Positions 42,929 to 52,403 of a DNA stretch of 64,000 bases are shown one piece after another. Position 1 is the first letter of the stretch. Each line of letters opens with the position of its first letter. Source of the DNA: UBA3951 sp050952125 (GTDB lineage: Bacteria > Bacillota > Sulfobacillia > Fermentithermobacillales > Fermentithermobacillaceae). The position numbers were made by a program, and so were the translations under genes. The DNA is taken from contig JBMNKK010000001.1 in the NCBI GenBank assembly GCA_050952125.1, positions 404,945 through 468,944 of the forward strand. Reading direction: 5' to 3'. Below the pieces are notes generated by a model. The model was not told the origin of the DNA, did not search any database, and saw only the letters and a list, made by a program, of their open reading frames with translations.

Positions 42929-45538
42929 CTACACCAAGCAGTTGAACAGCAGCTTGAACGTCCCGTGGGCCTGGGCCCTGAATTGGGTCCTGAACCCGAA
43001 CAGAATGACGTCGCCCTTGTCAACCTTCACCCTTAGCATGCAGGGCTTGTTCAGCAGCTTCTCTTCTCCTATGATCCATCCGCTCTGCAGCAGGTCTTTC
43101 GCCGGATACTCGGCAATAGCCTCGTAGTTGTCGGAGTTGAACATGTCCGTAATCTCAAACGTGGGACTGCCCATGTTGAGCACCAGAGCCTCTTCGGGCA
43201 TACCGTATCCCAACGGGTGGATGTTGTTCACCTTCGCACGCAGCGTTGAGCCGTGGCAGTAGAAGTCCCTCCACGTGGCGTTCGCGACCGTGTTTCTGAC
43301 TTTCAGTTCGCAAGCCTCTATCGCGAAATCCGATGAAGTGTCGAAGGCTATGAGCCTGCCGCCGTTCTTGACGAACTCCTTCAGGTTCTTGGCCCCGTCT
43401 TTCCCAATCCCGCTGCGGAACTCGGGCGGCATAGGCGGAATCGGACGCCCCCTGCCACGAGTCTCCTTCTCTGAAGCCGCGTCGGGCCCAAGGATCATCT
43501 CGGTCCGGTCTGCCGGTATAATCACCACGTCTACCTTCTCGTTCAGCTTGCCGTCTTTGAAATCGGCATCCTTCAGGGTGATGTAGGGGAACCCGAACTT
43601 CTCAAGCACCAGGCGAGTCCAGCCTTCATCCATGTTGCCGCCCCAATAGCGCTGGTACATGCCGACTCGTAGGCGCCTTATCTCCCGCTTGGCCGAGTCT
43701 ATCTTTGCATCAAGCGCCCTGAACGGCACATTCAGCTCTTTGGATATGGACTGCACGACGGGTGTAACCTCCGGGCCTCCCTCAACGTAGATGGCCCCCG
43801 GCGGATAACTGCAGAGAGGACACGCTTTGTGGACTTGCAGCGGTTCTTCGATCCGCCAGAGTTTCACTCCGGCATCAAGGAGTTTGTTCACCGCCGTAAA
43901 CGAGTCATTGAACCTTGGGTCGAGGAGGTACGCGGGAGCTTCCTTCAGTTCCATAACCGTTATCCTGGCCGCCGGAGCGGGCTCAAAGGAGCCCTGGAAC
44001 TTCGACTCTATAGGCACCACGTCGACTCCCATGAACTCACCGATGGTGTCAGTGGCGGTATCATACATGATCGGCGAGCCATCCGGATTGCGCGTCCAAT
44101 AGCTGTCGGGATAGAAGGTCCTGTTGAGCAGATTCTTAATCACGCCCATCTTGGGTTGGTCGCAGAAGATCACGTAGGAGCCTGCCGAGAACAGGCGACC
44201 TTCGACTTCGAAGTCCTCAACAGCCCTCTTGATCTCGATTCCCTGCAGCTTTAAGAGTTCAACCAACTTCAGAGCAGTTAAGGGGTCGTTGTTGCGTAGA
44301 GGAGTAATCGCGTAGGCGTAGGGCTTCCCTTCCGCTCCCCGCTCGGTCTGCCTCTTGGCCTTCAGGTAAGCGTTCCACAGGACCTTCTCTCTGTACTTGG
44401 CACAGATATCAAGGAGCGCCCACGCCGATATCTTCTGCTGCTCGACGATGTCTCTAAGCCGCCACCAACCGCCAGGCCACGGGTGCGGGAAGTTGGTCTG
44501 CGCTTCGTATTTGGGCATCGTCTTCTGGCTGGCACCCCGCAGCTGGTGAGGGTGGATGTAGATCGGTGTAGCCAACTTCGCGCTCGCCGATTCAGTCAGC
44601 ATGCCTGCTATGTTGTGATGAGTCGCGATCCAGTGGAAGCCGAAGTGGCCCCATCCGGGGAATTGGGCGCCGTTGAGGATACCCGTCTTTCCGTGCTCCT
44701 CGAGGGTGTATGCCATATGGGCGCCGTACCAGGAATCCTCGCGCCACACTAGGGGGTCTGCGTGAGGCCTGATGGCATCCGAATAGGGTGCCAAGAACAA
44801 GCGAGCCCCCGTGCTTCCCATGTGGTGGTGATCCTGAAAAGCGTGGGGATGCCACTCGGTGAAGAGTATCTGCGCCATATACCGAGACTCCGGCAGGTTC
44901 AGAGCAAAAGAGTCGCGGTTGTTGTCGTGCCCCGCATACTTGTGATAGAGGAACGGAGTCATTGTTCCCTCGTACTCCGTGCCCAGCAACTTATTGTACC
45001 AGTCAGTGACCATTATCTGGCCGTCAGGGTTGAAGCACGGGACCATAAGGAAGATGACGTTGTCCAGAATGGCCCTGTTGTCCTCCGAGTCGCACGAAAG
45101 AAGGTCCCAAGCCAGCTCAGGCGCCATCTGCGTGCCGCCTATCTCGGTCGCGTGGAGGCTCATGCTTTGGCAGACAATCGCCTTTCCTTCCTTCACCAGT
45201 TCCTTGACTGCATCTTCTGTGAGTCCCCTGGGATCGGTGATTTTCGCATTAATCTCTTTGTAGTACTCCAGCTGCTTCAGATTCTCCGCCGAAGAAATGA
45301 TGGTGAGAAGGAACGGGTTCCCTTCGGTCGATGGCCCCATGTCGATGACTTTGATCTTGTCCGACTCGGCTTCAAGTTTTCGGAAGTACTCGACAATCTT
45401 ATCCCACCGGGCTATCTTGCGATCCGAGCCCATCTTGAAGCCGAAAAACTCTTCCGGAGAGGTGACTTTGGAAATATCTTTAGTCGCCATCAGATGCCCT
45501 GGCTTCCCCGCTTTACTTAGCCGCGGAGCGGCTCCCAC
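42929..45538 (-). CDS. M14-family zinc metallocarboxypeptidase-like protein (paralogue)
   Basis: 869 residues from GTG 45538 (AAAGGAG 12 nt upstream); the paralogue at 3520-6030 aligns better with a start at ATG 45490. Zinc motif SLHATEIGGTQ (HxxE), then PCFNPDGQ, HDNNRDSFALNLPES, EWHPHAFQDHHHMG (third ligand) and GMLTESASAKLATP (candidate catalytic Glu). The C-terminal half has VVIIPADRTEMILG and FVKNGGRLIAFDTSSDFAIE, again like an amidotransferase-type fold. No signal peptide. Operon with the orphan binding protein and the serine hydrolase. Substrate unknown. Confidence 0.85.
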   Translation of the reverse strand: MGAAPRLSKAGKPGHLMATKDISKVTSPEEFFGFKMGSDRKIARWDKIVEYFRKLEAESDKIKVIDMGPSTEGNPFLLTIISSAENLKQLEYYKEINAKITDPRGLTEDAVKELVKEGKAIVCQSMSLHATEIGGTQMAPELAWDLLSCDSEDNRAILDNVIFLMVPCFNPDGQIMVTDWYNKLLGTEYEGTMTPFLYHKYAGHDNNRDSFALNLPESRYMAQILFTEWHPHAFQDHHHMGSTGARLFLAPYSDAIRPHADPLVWREDSWYGAHMAYTLEEHGKTGILNGAQFPGWGHFGFHWIATHHNIAGMLTESASAKLATPIYIHPHQLRGASQKTMPKYEAQTNFPHPWPGGWWRLRDIVEQQKISAWALLDICAKYREKVLWNAYLKAKRQTERGAEGKPYAYAITPLRNNDPLTALKLVELLKLQGIEIKRAVEDFEVEGRLFSAGSYVIFCDQPKMGVIKNLLNRTFYPDSYWTRNPDGSPIMYDTATDTIGEFMGVDVVPIESKFQGSFEPAPAARITVMELKEAPAYLLDPRFNDSFTAVNKLLDAGVKLWRIEEPLQVHKACPLCSYPPGAIYVEGGPEVTPVVQSISKELNVPFRALDAKIDSAKREIRRLRVGMYQRYWGGNMDEGWTRLVLEKFGFPYITLKDADFKDGKLNEKVDVVIIPADRTEMILGPDAASEKETRGRGRPIPPMPPEFRSGIGKDGAKNLKEFVKNGGRLIAFDTSSDFAIEACELKVRNTVANATWRDFYCHGSTLRAKVNNIHPLGYGMPEEALVLNMGSPTFEITDMFNSDNYEAIAEYPAKDLLQSGWIIGEEKLLNKPCMLRVKVDKGDVILFGFRTQFRAQAHGTFKLLFNCLV

Positions 45539-45738
45539 GCCAGGTTCACTCCTTTCGATTGTAGGCTTGGGATTCGTGGGCTACAGAGGGAGCCTTGATA
45601 TGTGTTCCTTTCGCCAAGGCACTTTCAAATCCTACTGGCTACTAAACATCCTTAGATCGCGAGCCGTTGACCCTTTTGCCGCCGAGTAATATCATCAAAG
45701 TACTGACTTTTTGGGTAACGAAATAAAGGAGATTGTCG

Positions 45739-47214
45739 TTGAACGACTCTAGAGGCACAATGGAACAGCTCGATACGCAGCCGGATCCGCGCGGCACTGA
45801 GTCGCTAGGCGAAGCCGTCGTAGAACAAACAGAGCCCGAAGTCGGCAAACCCCGGAAGCGCGCTCGAAAGCTCGATCTGGCCGGCCATACCATAGAACAA
45901 AACCTGTGGATCCTGGCGGGGCCGCTCATAGCCGAGCGCCTGCTGCAGTCCGTGGTTGATGCCGCCGACATGGCCATGGTCGGGCGTGTAGGCGCACCTG
46001 CAGTGGCGGCAGTAGGCCTGTCCAATCAGATCTCCATGATCGCCACCGGATTCTTCGACGCCATTAGGGTCGGCACAACCGCAGTAGTCGCTCGAAGAGT
46101 GGGCGAAGGCCGCCTCGATGAGGCCCAAAAAGCCCTGCGACAGTCTCTCTTGATAGCTGCTGCTCTGGGTTTTGTCTCGTTCCTCTTTTTCTCCGTCTAT
46201 GCAGGAGGTAGCCTCAGGCTGATGGGTGCGGAGCCCGACGTCATCGCTATGGGGGTCCGCTACTTCTGGTGGAAGGGTCTATCGCTTTGCTTTGAGTATG
46301 TAACTATGACGTTTGCAGCAGGCCTCCGAGGTTCCGGGCGTACGGACATCCCGATGTACGTCGGCATCGTGGTCAACCTGCTTAACCTTGGAGGCAACTA
46401 TGTCCTTATCAACGGCGTCTACGGCTTCCCGAGATTGGAAGCGGAAGGGGCAGGGCTCTCCACGGCATTTGCCCGGTGCATGGGTATGCTGCTTGTTATC
46501 GTGCTTGTGAGCCTCAAGAACAACCCGCTAAAGGGATGGGTCAAAGGGTCGTTCAAACCCGACAAAGACGCTCTGGGAAGAGTGCTGGACATCGGATTAC
46601 CCGCGTCGGGCGAGAGGCTCACGCTCCGCGGCGCGCAGATACTCTATACCAGGGCAATCGCCGGGTTGGGCACAAACGCATATGCAGCACACCAGATAGC
46701 AATGCGAATTGAGTCCATATCGCTGACCATCGGGTTCAGTTTCGGAGCAGCAACAACAACACTGGTTGGCCAGTATTTGGGCTTCGGAGATAAGACAAAG
46801 GCAGAAATGGCAGCGCGAAAGGCGCAGAAGATCGCGTCGACGGCCATGGGATGCGCAGGCATCGGTCTATTCCTCGCCGCGCCGACTGTGGTGCACCTCT
46901 TCGTGCCCGACAACCCCGCAGTTGCACAGATGGGCGCAACCGTCCTTCGCATAGTGGCAATCGCGCAGCCGTTCATGGCCATGAACCACGTCTTCGCCGG
47001 AGGACTGCGCGGTGCCGGAGACACAAGATGGGTCATGCTGATCACCGGCGGCAGCGCATGGGTGGTTAGGGTAGCCCTGACCTACTTGTTCATTGGAGGC
47101 ATGGGTATGGGACTGTCGGGCGCTTGGTACGCGATGGTCACCGACCTCATAGCCCGGTCGATGCTGTTTAGGTGGAGGTTCGGCACCGGGCACTGGAAGA
47201 ATATCCGCGTGTAG
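45739..47214 (+). CDS. MATE family efflux transporter
   Basis: About 491 residues, twelve hydrophobic segments after a long polar N-terminus (EQLDTQPDPRGTESLG and KPRKRARKLDLAG). MATE motifs: VVDAADMAMVGRVGAPAVAA, GLRGSGRTDIPMYVG and GLRGAGDTRWVMLITG. TTG 45739 is taken as the start, 6 nt after AAAGGAGA; ATG 45760 is a good alternative. Second MATE protein in the window and only moderately similar to the one at 7.9 kb. First gene of an operon with an ArsC-type and an SDH-type gene. Confidence 0.92.
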   Translation: MNDSRGTMEQLDTQPDPRGTESLGEAVVEQTEPEVGKPRKRARKLDLAGHTIEQNLWILAGPLIAERLLQSVVDAADMAMVGRVGAPAVAAVGLSNQISMIATGFFDAIRVGTTAVVARRVGEGRLDEAQKALRQSLLIAAALGFVSFLFFSVYAGGSLRLMGAEPDVIAMGVRYFWWKGLSLCFEYVTMTFAAGLRGSGRTDIPMYVGIVVNLLNLGGNYVLINGVYGFPRLEAEGAGLSTAFARCMGMLLVIVLVSLKNNPLKGWVKGSFKPDKDALGRVLDIGLPASGERLTLRGAQILYTRAIAGLGTNAYAAHQIAMRIESISLTIGFSFGAATTTLVGQYLGFGDKTKAEMAARKAQKIASTAMGCAGIGLFLAAPTVVHLFVPDNPAVAQMGATVLRIVAIAQPFMAMNHVFAGGLRGAGDTRWVMLITGGSAWVVRVALTYLFIGGMGMGLSGAWYAMVTDLIARSMLFRWRFGTGHWKNIRV

Positions 47215-47228
47215 AAGGAGGGAAAACA

Positions 47229-47585
47229 ATGCTATTTGTCTGCTACCCCCAGTGTTCCACATGCCGAAGAGCACAGCAATGGCTTGACGATCACGGCATC
47301 GATTACGAGTCTCGCAACATCAAGACGCACAATCCGACTTTGGACGAGCTCCGCAAGTGGCACGCCCGGAGCGGAATCCCCCTCCGCAGGTTCTTCAACA
47401 CCAGCGGTCTGCAATATAGAGCGCTCAGTTTGAAGGACAGGTTGCCGAAGATGTCCGATGACGATCAGTACGCGGTTCTCTCTACCGACGGCATGCTCGT
47501 GAAACGGCCTATCCTTGTTGGCCCTGACTTCGTTCTGGCAGGGTTCAAGGAAGACGAATGGAAGAGCCGCTTGGTTAAACAATGA
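47229..47585 (+). CDS. ArsC/Spx family protein
   Basis: 118 residues, MLFVCYPQCSTCRRAQQWLDDH with the CxxC redox pair at residues 9 and 12 and the ArsC/Spx thioredoxin-like fold (YESRNIKTHNPTLDELRKWH, GIPLRRFFNTSG, LVKRPILVGPDFVLAGF). Spx itself has CxxC but also an RNA polymerase-binding surface; the ArsC-like regulators (YffB/MgsR) and glutaredoxin-dependent reductases are other options. ATG 47229 follows AAGGAGGG. 14 nt after the MATE gene. Confidence 0.9.
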   Translation: MLFVCYPQCSTCRRAQQWLDDHGIDYESRNIKTHNPTLDELRKWHARSGIPLRRFFNTSGLQYRALSLKDRLPKMSDDDQYAVLSTDGMLVKRPILVGPDFVLAGFKEDEWKSRLVKQ

Positions 47586-47633
47586 TGTACATGGGTCTGG
47601 CGTTGGACTAGTCACGCGGGAGGGATCACTCGC

Positions 47634-48470
47634 ATGGATTTTTCCATCTTGATATGGGCGTTTTTCCTCTTAACCACTGTAGTCCCAGTCTTTCAACGGA
47701 GAATGCTTGAAACAGCGAGGCTCAACATCATGCGCAGCCTGGAGAAAAAGCGCAAGTCGAGACTTATTACGCTAATCCACCGGCAAGAGTCTGTCAGTTT
47801 CCTGGGCGTGACCTTGTCCCGGTACATAAACATAGAGGATTCCGAGCAGGTGCTGAGGGCCATCAGGTTGACTCCCGAGGACATGCCCATCGACCTAATC
47901 CTTCACACACCGGGAGGGCTTGTCCTAGCCTCGGAGCAGATCGCAAGGGCACTACTCCGTCACAAAGCTAAGGTGACAGTATTTGTGCCGCACTATTCGA
48001 TGTCGGGCGGCTCCCTGATCGCCCTCGCTGCCGATGAAGTGGTCATGGACCCCAACGCAGTACTCGGTCCGGTCGACCCGCAAATCGGCAAGTGGGCAGC
48101 ATCCTCCATCCTCCGAGTCCTTAATGAAAAGGAACGGAAAGACATCGACGACGAGACGATCATCCTTGCGGATATGTCCGAGAAGGCGGTCAAGCAGGTC
48201 AAGAAGACCGTGGCCGACTTGCTGTCACAGCGAGTTGATGAAGACAAGGCACGTGAACTCGCCGATAAGCTGGCTTCAGGTCACTGGACGCACGACTACC
48301 CTCTGACGTGCGAGGAGCTGACGGATCTCGGATTCCCTCCCATGTGCAAAGACATGCCCATGGAAATATATCGCTTGATGGACCTTTATCCGCAGCCGCA
48401 ACAGAACAGGCCGTCGGTGCAGTACGTTCCTATCCCCTATCGTGGAGAGAAGGAAGGTAGCCGGAGATAG
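47634..48470 (+). CDS. SDH-family Clp-fold serine proteinase (DUF114)
   Basis: 278 residues. N-terminal membrane segment (FSILIWAFFLLTTVVPVFQ) and then a ClpP/crotonase-fold protease: LILHTPGGLVLASEQIARAL, catalytic Ser in PHYSMSGGSLIALAADE, Asp in LGPVDPQIG, and His in ASGHWTHDYPL, the Ser-Asp-His order that names the family. ATG start behind GGGAGGG. Membrane-bound protease of unknown target, last gene of the MATE-ArsC-SDH operon and last core gene before tRNA-Pro. Confidence 0.9.
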   Translation: MDFSILIWAFFLLTTVVPVFQRRMLETARLNIMRSLEKKRKSRLITLIHRQESVSFLGVTLSRYINIEDSEQVLRAIRLTPEDMPIDLILHTPGGLVLASEQIARALLRHKAKVTVFVPHYSMSGGSLIALAADEVVMDPNAVLGPVDPQIGKWAASSILRVLNEKERKDIDDETIILADMSEKAVKQVKKTVADLLSQRVDEDKARELADKLASGHWTHDYPLTCEELTDLGFPPMCKDMPMEIYRLMDLYPQPQQNRPSVQYVPIPYRGEKEGSRR

Positions 48471-48536
48471 CGGGCTTGATGCCCTCCACCAGGGAGAATC
48501 CAGCCGAGGAGTCAATGCGCTGACCAGCACTGCCGT

Positions 48537-48565
48537 TTGGCATGCCCGCAGAAATCTCGTATAAT
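48537..48565 (+). promoter_or_regulatory. tRNA-Pro promoter
   Basis: TTGGCA (48537-48542), 17 nt, TATAAT (48560-48565), 11 nt before the tRNA. Near-consensus sigma-A promoter. Confidence 0.8.
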
Positions 48566-48576
48566 GATGTGTGCGT

Positions 48577-48653
48577 CGGGGAGTGGCGCAGCTTGGTAGC
48601 GCGCATGGTTTGGGACCATGAGGCCGCAGGTTCAAGTCCTGTCTCCCCGACCA
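48577..48653 (+). tRNA. tRNA-Pro (TGG), island attachment site
   Basis: Acceptor CGGGGAG/CTCCCCG, anticodon stem CATGG/CCATG with loop TTTGGGA (anticodon TGG), T-loop GGTTCAAGTCC, encoded CCA. The tyrosine recombinase stop is 84 nt downstream on the other strand, the usual arrangement for an element integrated at a tRNA 3' end. The matching attR copy is not seen in this window. Confidence 0.95.
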
Positions 48654-48736
48654 GCATGTAAGCCTAATCTGAGTTGCCATCTCCCGCTTCCCTCCCCATT
48701 TGGTGCAGTTCCGGTGCAGTTAGTGCGAGTACTGCT

Positions 48737-48962
48737 TTACGATTCGCTAAGAAAACCGCTCAACCTATCGACAGCCGACCGCTTAAGGCCGATGCCAACG
48801 TGACTGTAGATGTCTAGGGTTACACTGATTGCGCTATGCCCCAAGAGCTCCTGTACGATCTTCGAGTCTTCGCCGGCCTCCAACAGCATCGTTGCGAAGG
48901 TGTGCCGGGCGTCGTGAAACCGGACATGAGGGAGTCCGGCGTTCTGCAGTAGCCGTTCCCAT
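48737..48962 (-). pseudogene. Tyrosine recombinase, C-terminal fragment (split by IS21)
   Basis: Encodes the end of a phage-type integrase: WERLLQNAGLPHVRFHDARH (HxxR motif) and ELLGHSAISVTLDIYSHV (catalytic His and Tyr), stopping at 48737. The rest of the gene is at 51129-52081. Joining 48737-48962 with 51129-52081, counting the duplicated CCAT once, gives 1179 nt, a clean 392-codon gene plus stop. Confidence 0.93.
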
Positions 48963-49085
48963 TGTCACGGCCGGTTGTAAAATCCCCCACTAGGGTCGGA
49001 TGAAAAATCCCCCACCTCCTCGAAGAAGGACTCCGGAACCACCCAAGTTTCGGAGGTGACATTCTTGCTGGGAGGCGGGGAAACT

Positions 49086-50291
49086 TTGGACATCAAACTC
49101 ATGCACAGCCAAGGACTCAGCATCAGGGAGATCGCTAGGCGGACCGGTCGAGACCGGAAGACCATCGCCAAGTATCTCCAATGCCAAGAACTACCCAAGT
49201 ACGGACCCAGACCACCGCGGCCGTCCAAACTGGACGACTACAAGGACTACCTTAAGGCCAGGATGGCCGAAGGCGTGTTCAACGCCAACCGCCTGCTTGC
49301 CGAGATCAAGGCTCTCGGGTACTCCGGCGGTAAGACAATTCTCAAAGACTTCCTAAAACCCTTCCGGCCTCTGCAAAAAGCCCAGGCTGTTTCGCGGTTT
49401 GAGACCAAGCCCGGAGAGCAGGCCCAAGTGGACTTCGGTGTGTTCAAGTACGAAGAGCAAGGCCGTGAGCGGAAGATCTACGCCTTCGTCATGGTGATGA
49501 GCTACTCGAGGGCGATGTATGTGGAGTTCGTGGACAGGCAGGACACAGCTACGCTGATACGGTGCCACATCCATGCCTTCGAGTACTTCGGAGGGGTGCC
49601 TGAACACATCCTGTACGACAACCTCAAGCCGGTAGTGCTTGGACGGGATGAGGGCGGTCAACCGGTGTGGAACCAGAGGTTTCTGGACTTTGCCCTGGTA
49701 GCCGGCTTCTACCCTAAAGCCTGCCGGCCTTACAGGGCCCAGACCAAAGGCCGGGTCGAAAGAGCGATCCGTTACCTCAGGCAGAGTTTCTGGCCGGGGC
49801 TTAGGTTTTTCGGCCTGGAAGACTTGAACGCTCAAGTTAGGGCATGGTGTGATGCCGTTGCAAACAAGAGAGTCCACGGTACTACTCAGAAGAGACCTTG
49901 CGACCTCTTGGCTGAGGAAAACCTTCATGCCTTGCCAGATAGGGCAGCGTTGGTGGTTTTTCTCGCTGAGGAGCGCAAGGTCAGTCGGGACGGGTTCGTG
50001 AGTTTCGGCGGAAGCAGGTACGGAGTGCCTTGGGCTTTCGCTGGGAGGACGGTGGAAGTCCGGGAGAACGGCTACCACGTTGAGGTGTACTCGGGAGGGG
50101 CAAGAGTGGCTGTCCACCCCAAGGCGCTGGTACCGGGGACCGTTGTGCCCCTGGCGGGCCAGTGGGACGGCGTACCTCTCGGGACCGGCCAAAAGCCAAG
50201 ACAAGTGCTGGCCACACGAGTCGAGAGCCCCGAGGTCGAAGTGAGGCCTCTCAGGACCTACGAAGCCTTGGCGGAGGTGAGCGGCACGTGA
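49086..50291 (+). CDS. istA: IS21 transposase IstA
   Basis: About 401 residues. N-terminal helix-turn-helix GLSIREIARRTGRDRKTIAK, then a DDE integrase core: QAQVDFGVF (D), ILYDNLKPVVLG (D), KGRVERAIRYLRQSFW (E). C-terminal beta-barrel part from about residue 285. TTG 49086 lies 10 nt behind GGAGG; GTG 49056 is possible but has its SD directly abutting. Stop overlaps the GTG of istB (GTGA). Confidence 0.93.
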   Translation: MDIKLMHSQGLSIREIARRTGRDRKTIAKYLQCQELPKYGPRPPRPSKLDDYKDYLKARMAEGVFNANRLLAEIKALGYSGGKTILKDFLKPFRPLQKAQAVSRFETKPGEQAQVDFGVFKYEEQGRERKIYAFVMVMSYSRAMYVEFVDRQDTATLIRCHIHAFEYFGGVPEHILYDNLKPVVLGRDEGGQPVWNQRFLDFALVAGFYPKACRPYRAQTKGRVERAIRYLRQSFWPGLRFFGLEDLNAQVRAWCDAVANKRVHGTTQKRPCDLLAEENLHALPDRAALVVFLAEERKVSRDGFVSFGGSRYGVPWAFAGRTVEVRENGYHVEVYSGGARVAVHPKALVPGTVVPLAGQWDGVPLGTGQKPRQVLATRVESPEVEVRPLRTYEALAEVSGT

Positions 50292-51122
50292 TAGCCGTCG
50301 AGAAAGCCAGCCAGCAACTACGTTGACTTAGGCCTCAGCCAGGCCGCGAGCATCTTGGACAGCAGGTTGGAAGCAGCCTCTCAGAAGGACCTCACATACG
50401 CCGACTTCTTGAGCGACCTCCTTGACGCCGAACTGGCCGCCCGAAGAGAGAGGTACATCACTGCCAGGACGAGGCTCGCTCACCTGCCCTTTCACAAGAC
50501 CCTGGACCAGTTCGACTTCTCCTTCCAGCCCTCCATCGACGAGCGGCAGGTGAGGGAACTGGCGACTTTGACCTTCGTACAGGAAGCCTCCAACATCATC
50601 CTGCTGGGGCCGCCGGGGGTTGGAAAAACCCATTTAGCAGTATCTTTGGGCATCGAAGCCATCTGCCACGGAGTCGGGGTGTACTTCGTCACCGCTCACA
50701 CCTTGGTTGAGGACCTAAAGAGGGCGTACGCCGACAACAGGCTCGACAGGAGGATGAGGGTCTACATCGCGCCCAAGGTACTGATCATTGACGAGGTAGG
50801 TTACCGGCCGTTCGACTCAGTGGGCGCGGCCATGCTCTTTCAGCTGGTCTCTGCCAGGTACGAGCGTGGGGCGATTATCTTGACTTCAAACAAAGGCTTC
50901 GGAGAGTGGGGTGAGATATTCGGAGACACAGTGGTGGCCACAGCGATCCTGGACCGCCTGCTTCACCACTCCCACATCATCAACATCCGTGGTGAGAGTT
51001 GGCGGCTCAGGGAGAAGAAGCGGGCCGGGCTGTTTGGAACCACCTATTCACGACCGGCCGCGAAGCCGGGGGTGGGGGAAAATCCAACCGGCCAAAGTGG
51101 AGGAATTTTCGCCCGGCCTTGA
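50288..51122 (+). pseudogene. istB: IS21 helper ATPase IstB, probable 5' frameshift
   Basis: The main frame (50355-51122, 255 residues) has Walker A LGPPGVGKTHLAVSLG and Walker B VLIIDEVGYRPFDSV, the IstB AAA+ pattern. Its only start there is a TTG at 50355 without an SD. The expected coupled start, GTG 50288 in GTGA of istA, is in another frame and stops after 12 codons (VIAVEKASQQLR). The main frame reads YVDLGLSQAASILDS upstream of 50355, which fits an IstB N-terminus, so one base was probably gained or lost near 50,300-50,326. A programmed shift cannot be excluded. Confidence 0.75.
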
Positions 51123-51128
51123 CACCAT

Positions 51129-52081
51129 CGGCGAGTAAAACTCCTGGGGTCAATCGGGTTGCCATCTGGAGCACAAAACACCAGCCTGCGATCGCAGTAG
51201 GCCGGACCAAACGCCAACCGTTCTTGGTCTTGCGCTGCCCGATGGGATTCCAGAACGCCAACTAGCTCTTTCGACAGCGGTAGTATGCGCCTTGCCTTGT
51301 CGGTCTTAGGCTCCTGAAAGATGAGCCTGGTTTTTCGATCAACCTGATCATGATCCCTGACTCGTAGCAGAGTCCGTCTCACCCGGATCAGGTGTGCGGC
51401 TAAGTCGATATCATCCCACGTGAGAGCCAAGAGTTCTCCTAGCCTTAGGCCGGTCATGAACTCAAGTCTGAACGCAGCATAATACCTGTCACCGTTAGCC
51501 GCCTCAAGAAGGCACAACACCTGTTCCGCAGTAAGAGGCTGAATCTCCTTCTTCTCCTTACGCGGCGGCACAGCTGCCGCAGTCGGATTGCTGGCGATCA
51601 GGCCGCACTTTACTGCCTGAGACATGGCACCTCTGATGATGCCGTGGATGTACCTTACTGTCTTTGGGGAAAGACCTCCCTGGCGGTCATCTCGCCCCTC
51701 CTTCAGAAGCCTGTTATACAGTCTCTGCAGGTGCTGAGAGCGCAAGTCCTTCAGCTTCATGCCTCCCAAATGCGGCACAACGTGGCATCGAATCATCGTC
51801 TCGTAGCTGTCCCAAGTGGTCGGCCTCAAATGTGGCTTCATGTACTCGGTCAGCCAGATGCTCATCCATTCCGAGACGGTAATATCCGTCGGCCTTATGA
51901 GGCTGCCTTTCTGGAGATCCATCTTCAGGCTCGTGAGCTTCTGGATGACTTCTTTCTGACTCTCACCTGAAACGCCGATCCGTTTCGTTGCGCCCGTCAG
52001 TGGGTCTGTCTCTACCGTGAGCTGACCTCTCCACTTACCGCTAGGGAGTTGGTATACGGTGCCTTCACCGCGTCCTCGCAC
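51129..52081 (-). pseudogene. Tyrosine recombinase, N-terminal and central fragment
   Basis: Starts GTG 52081 behind GGGAGGTGAC, reads MRGRGEGTVYQLPSGKWRGQ, a SAM-like core-binding domain (LTEYMKPHLRPTTWDSYETM), and the first catalytic Arg in FMTGLRLGELLALTWDD. It ends at SFTRRW, where the IS21 element cuts it; the shown frame would otherwise run a few residues into the IS. With the piece at 48737-48962 it makes one 392-residue integrase of the phage/ICE type. The intact ancestor would have excised or inserted the island at tRNA-Pro. Confidence 0.94.
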
Positions 52082-52376
52082 TATTTGTCACCTCCCATCG
52101 CTCCCGGAGTTGAGCTGCCGGGGCCGGAAGGGAGTGTCCGCCCCAATGCTTTTCGACCGGCTTCCACAGTGTTGTTGGATTCGCCTCGTAGCTGCCGGTC
52201 TCCAACCAGCTTCTAAACCGCTCTTTTGGAATGATCAATCGCTTGCCAAGCCTGATACCGATAAGATTTGCTACGGTATAAGATTGATGCTTGCTTAGAG
52301 AAAAACACCTCTGAAGATCAGCGACACTCAAACAAAGTGGTATGTCATCCCACGTCTTTGCCCTATCCACTGCCAT
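52065..52376 (-). CDS. Helix-turn-helix excisionase-like protein
   Basis: About 103 residues, MAVDRAKTWDDIPLCLSVAD then LQRCFSLSKHQSYTVANLIG, RLGKRLIIPKERFRSWLE, a winged-helix/MerR-type (HTH_17) fold used by Xis proteins. The C-terminal PAAQLRERWEVTNSARTR overlaps the integrase start by 17 nt, so xis and int are translationally coupled. Probably directs excision. ATG 52376 is preferred over an upstream in-frame ATG at 52403. Confidence 0.8.
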   Translation of the reverse strand: MAVDRAKTWDDIPLCLSVADLQRCFSLSKHQSYTVANLIGIRLGKRLIIPKERFRSWLETGSYEANPTTLWKPVEKHWGGHSLPAPAAQLRERWEVTNSARTR

Positions 52377-52403
52377 TCCTCCCATTCCAGGCTTGAAACA
52401 CAA

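Larger units (their letters stand above)
48963..51124. mobile_element. IS21-family insertion sequence inside the integrase gene
   Basis: 2162 bp. Ends are inverted: TGTCACGGCCGGTTGTAAAA at 48963 and, read inward from 51124, TGTCAAGGCCGGGCGAAAAT. Both are followed by a second, similar internal repeat (GGTCGG/GGCCGG with AAATCCCCCAC-type runs). Flanked by the 4-bp direct repeat CCAT (48959-48962 and 51125-51128). Carries istA and istB. The integrase frame is exactly restored when the element and one CCAT are removed. Confidence 0.93.
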
